A stretch of 64,000 nt of DNA, taken from the NCBI GenBank assembly GCA_013399695.1, contig VXAU01000683.1:77969-141968 (forward strand), written 5' to 3'. Under the pieces are notes generated by a model, which had not been told where the DNA came from, did no database searches, and was given only the letters and a program-made list of their open reading frames with translations. The position numbers were made by a program, and so were the translations under genes. Positions within the stretch are counted from its first letter, which is position 1; every line of letters begins with the position of its first letter. Origin of the DNA: Formicarius rufipectus (lineage: Eukaryota > Chordata > Aves > Passeriformes > Formicariidae). This document shows positions 62,254 to 64,000 of the stretch, piece by piece.

Positions 62254-64000
62254 ACTGTATGTAATGATGCTGGACTGAAGGTGGCTTTCTACAGTTTCTG
62301 AAGAGAAACTAATCCTTATAACTGGATATTCTTTTTTTTTATAGTTGAATAGACTGGACTGACTGTTGAAAATGAAGCCACCAGCATAAGTATTTTGCTT
62401 TTTCTTGTTGTTTTTATATTTTAATAGTATTTCTAATATATGAAACCACTCATATTTTTCTTGTTGATGCATCTGGTTAGAAACATAGACTTCAGGAAGA
62501 TAATTCTTTGTTAATGAGATTTTAGTGAGAATAAATAAGTAATTCAGAATGTTTGCAGCCTTCTTTGCTTGTGGTCAGCTCTCATTGCTGACCTTTTCCT
62601 CTGAATAAACATTATCATCTTTCAACTGTTTTGTGTGGGGTGGTTCCCCCCCCCCTCCTTTGTGCTTGTTGCGTCATGAAATTGTACAGCCTGATCAGAG
62701 ATACAGATTTGTGTCACCAGTATTTGACGTTGTGAAGAATGTGAGTCTGGTGTCAAGTTTTCACTAAATCAGAAATTGCAGAGGACAAAAGTTCAGAGGA
62801 AAAACATCTATGCTTTTCATAAAGGTTTTCACTTCTGTATTTGAGATTCCAGTTCTTCTTATTCTTCTACAAAAGAAAAAGAAATTCATGTGTGTCTCGG
62901 CTTGGGTGATTTTCAGGTCTGTCTGCACATGCAAAATTCTTTGCCTGATGTCTGAAATCTCCTCAAGCAATTCATTGGTGTAACTACAAGAAAATGTTTA
63001 AACTCCTCCCATAAGTCTTTCCTGTTAGCTCCTTTCTTGATCATCTAGGGTGATGCCATCATCTTGCCTTCACTTGGGCAACTCCTTTACTTGAATTGCT
63101 CTTTTAAAAGTCATGTCTGAATCTTTCAGGTCAATCTGTTCACCTCACTGTGTCATCCCATCCAGGCTTTGCTTACATATTTGAGCTATGTAAGTTCAGC
63201 TTTGCTTTTCTGACTTTCATTCTTTGAGAGTGCTGCTTCAGGCATCTCCTAACTCATGGCTGGGACCCTGTTGTTCCTTTATTTATCCTGATGACCTTAT
63301 CTTGATCACATAAAATACAAACTAGTTATTTTCACTCTCAAAGTCTCTTGCAGTTGTGGATTACACTTCCAGATTTTATTACCTGGTCAAGAGGTGATCA
63401 AGTATCTTTATCCTTTAGACTTTTTTGCTTCCTTCCAGCTTCTTCCTCAACTCAGGAGTTCTTTTATGAGGCTTTTATGAGTTCTTATTTGGGACTTTGC
63501 TGTGAAACTTTGCTCTTTATATCTAGAAATACTGAACTACTAGTGTTCAGTCCCTGATTCACCCTCTAGCATGTTCAACAGCATTATGCGCATGTATTAA
63601 TATTTGCCTGTTTCCCTTGGCTGTTGTTCTTTTTGCTACTGAGATTGTAAATTTCTCTGTGATAAAGACTGTTCTACAACACATAGAAGGCTTCCTGATA
63701 TGTTATTTGGTCTAGTAGTTTAAAGAATAATAGAAATTGCTAAAATAACAATGGATCAGTGAAATGAGAGGAGCTATTGCAAATGCCCTTTTTTAAATAC
63801 TATTTTGGATAAAATGCATTTCTATAGTACTTAAGAGTTTGTGGTGTTCCAAAGGTGCTAGGCTTCTTTTTATGACTTGTTAGTGCTTGACTTTTGTCCA
63901 CTCTGTCTCCACCTTTCTAACCCCAGTCACCTAAGTGTGTTTGCCTGGTTGGTTTTTATTTTGTGTGTGTGTTTCAGAGGGTAAAAACCTATGATGTGTT

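Larger units (their letters stand above)
56315..64000 (+). other. CBLB: CBLB intron following the first coding exon (5' part)
   Basis: From the GTGGGT donor to the window end I find no further CBLB exon: nothing resembles the expected continuation beginning VRLCQNPK, so the intron continues past the window. The sequence is T-rich on the sense strand, with T runs near 60892-60905 and 61372-61403, (GT)n at 62241-62253 and 63961-63973, and one CR1 fragment at 60220-60400. A 142-codon open stretch at 56918-57343 begins with TTG, has no recognised similarity, and is treated as chance. Nothing else is recognised. Confidence 0.8.

Noticed and set aside
56315..64000. Second coding exon of CBLB
   Set aside because: I looked for the continuation (VRLCQNPK, then the NSPPYILDILPDTYQHL region) in the plus-strand frames and found nothing; the intron appears to extend beyond the window.
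1..64000. CRISPR arrays, operons, phage, plasmid or endogenous retrovirus structures
   Set aside because: No regularly spaced repeats, no compact gene arrays, and no gag/pol/env-like frames or paired LTRs were seen.

Overview
The window looks like a piece of an avian nuclear genome. Three things suggest this: single-copy AT-rich sequence with few genes, interspersed repeats that are mostly decayed CR1 (chicken repeat 1) LINE fragments with a few older MIR-like remnants, and one recognisable vertebrate gene start. Bird is an inference from the CR1 subfamily look and low repeat load; another archosaur or reptile cannot be excluded. There is no sign of bacterial, organellar or viral genes, and no CRISPR array or operon.

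Layout. Positions 1 to about 54,890 are non-genic: I could support no coding exon on either strand. This stretch holds two minus-strand CR1 pieces (endonuclease part near 12.8-13.3 kb; reverse-transcriptase tail and 3' end at 27.25-28.02 kb), one plus-strand CR1 3' fragment (6.29-6.45 kb), several possible MIR remnants, A/C-rich or T/G-rich low-complexity tracts, short inverted repeats, and two assembly gaps. From about 54,895 to 56,010 there is a strong CpG island, broken by a 267-base gap (55,172-55,438). This is the promoter and 5' untranslated region of the gene that follows. At 56,168-56,314 on the plus strand is the first coding exon of CBLB, an E3 ubiquitin ligase that dampens T-cell and receptor signalling; 49 codons are present, ending at a splice donor. 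From 56,315 to the end is the first part of the following large intron, with one more CR1 3' fragment. The next CBLB exon, which would continue the tyrosine-kinase-binding domain, is not in the window.

Functionally the window is one promoter plus one exon and its flanks: about 54 kb of upstream sequence, a GC-rich TATA-less promoter, an untranslated leader that may contain a very short intron, then the start codon. The most notable details are an N-terminal tail seven residues shorter than the mammalian CBLB I recall, a quadruplex-capable G-run cluster in the promoter/leader, and a pair of inverted T/G and A/C low-complexity arms around 16.7-17.3 kb. I did not find a new gene system here.
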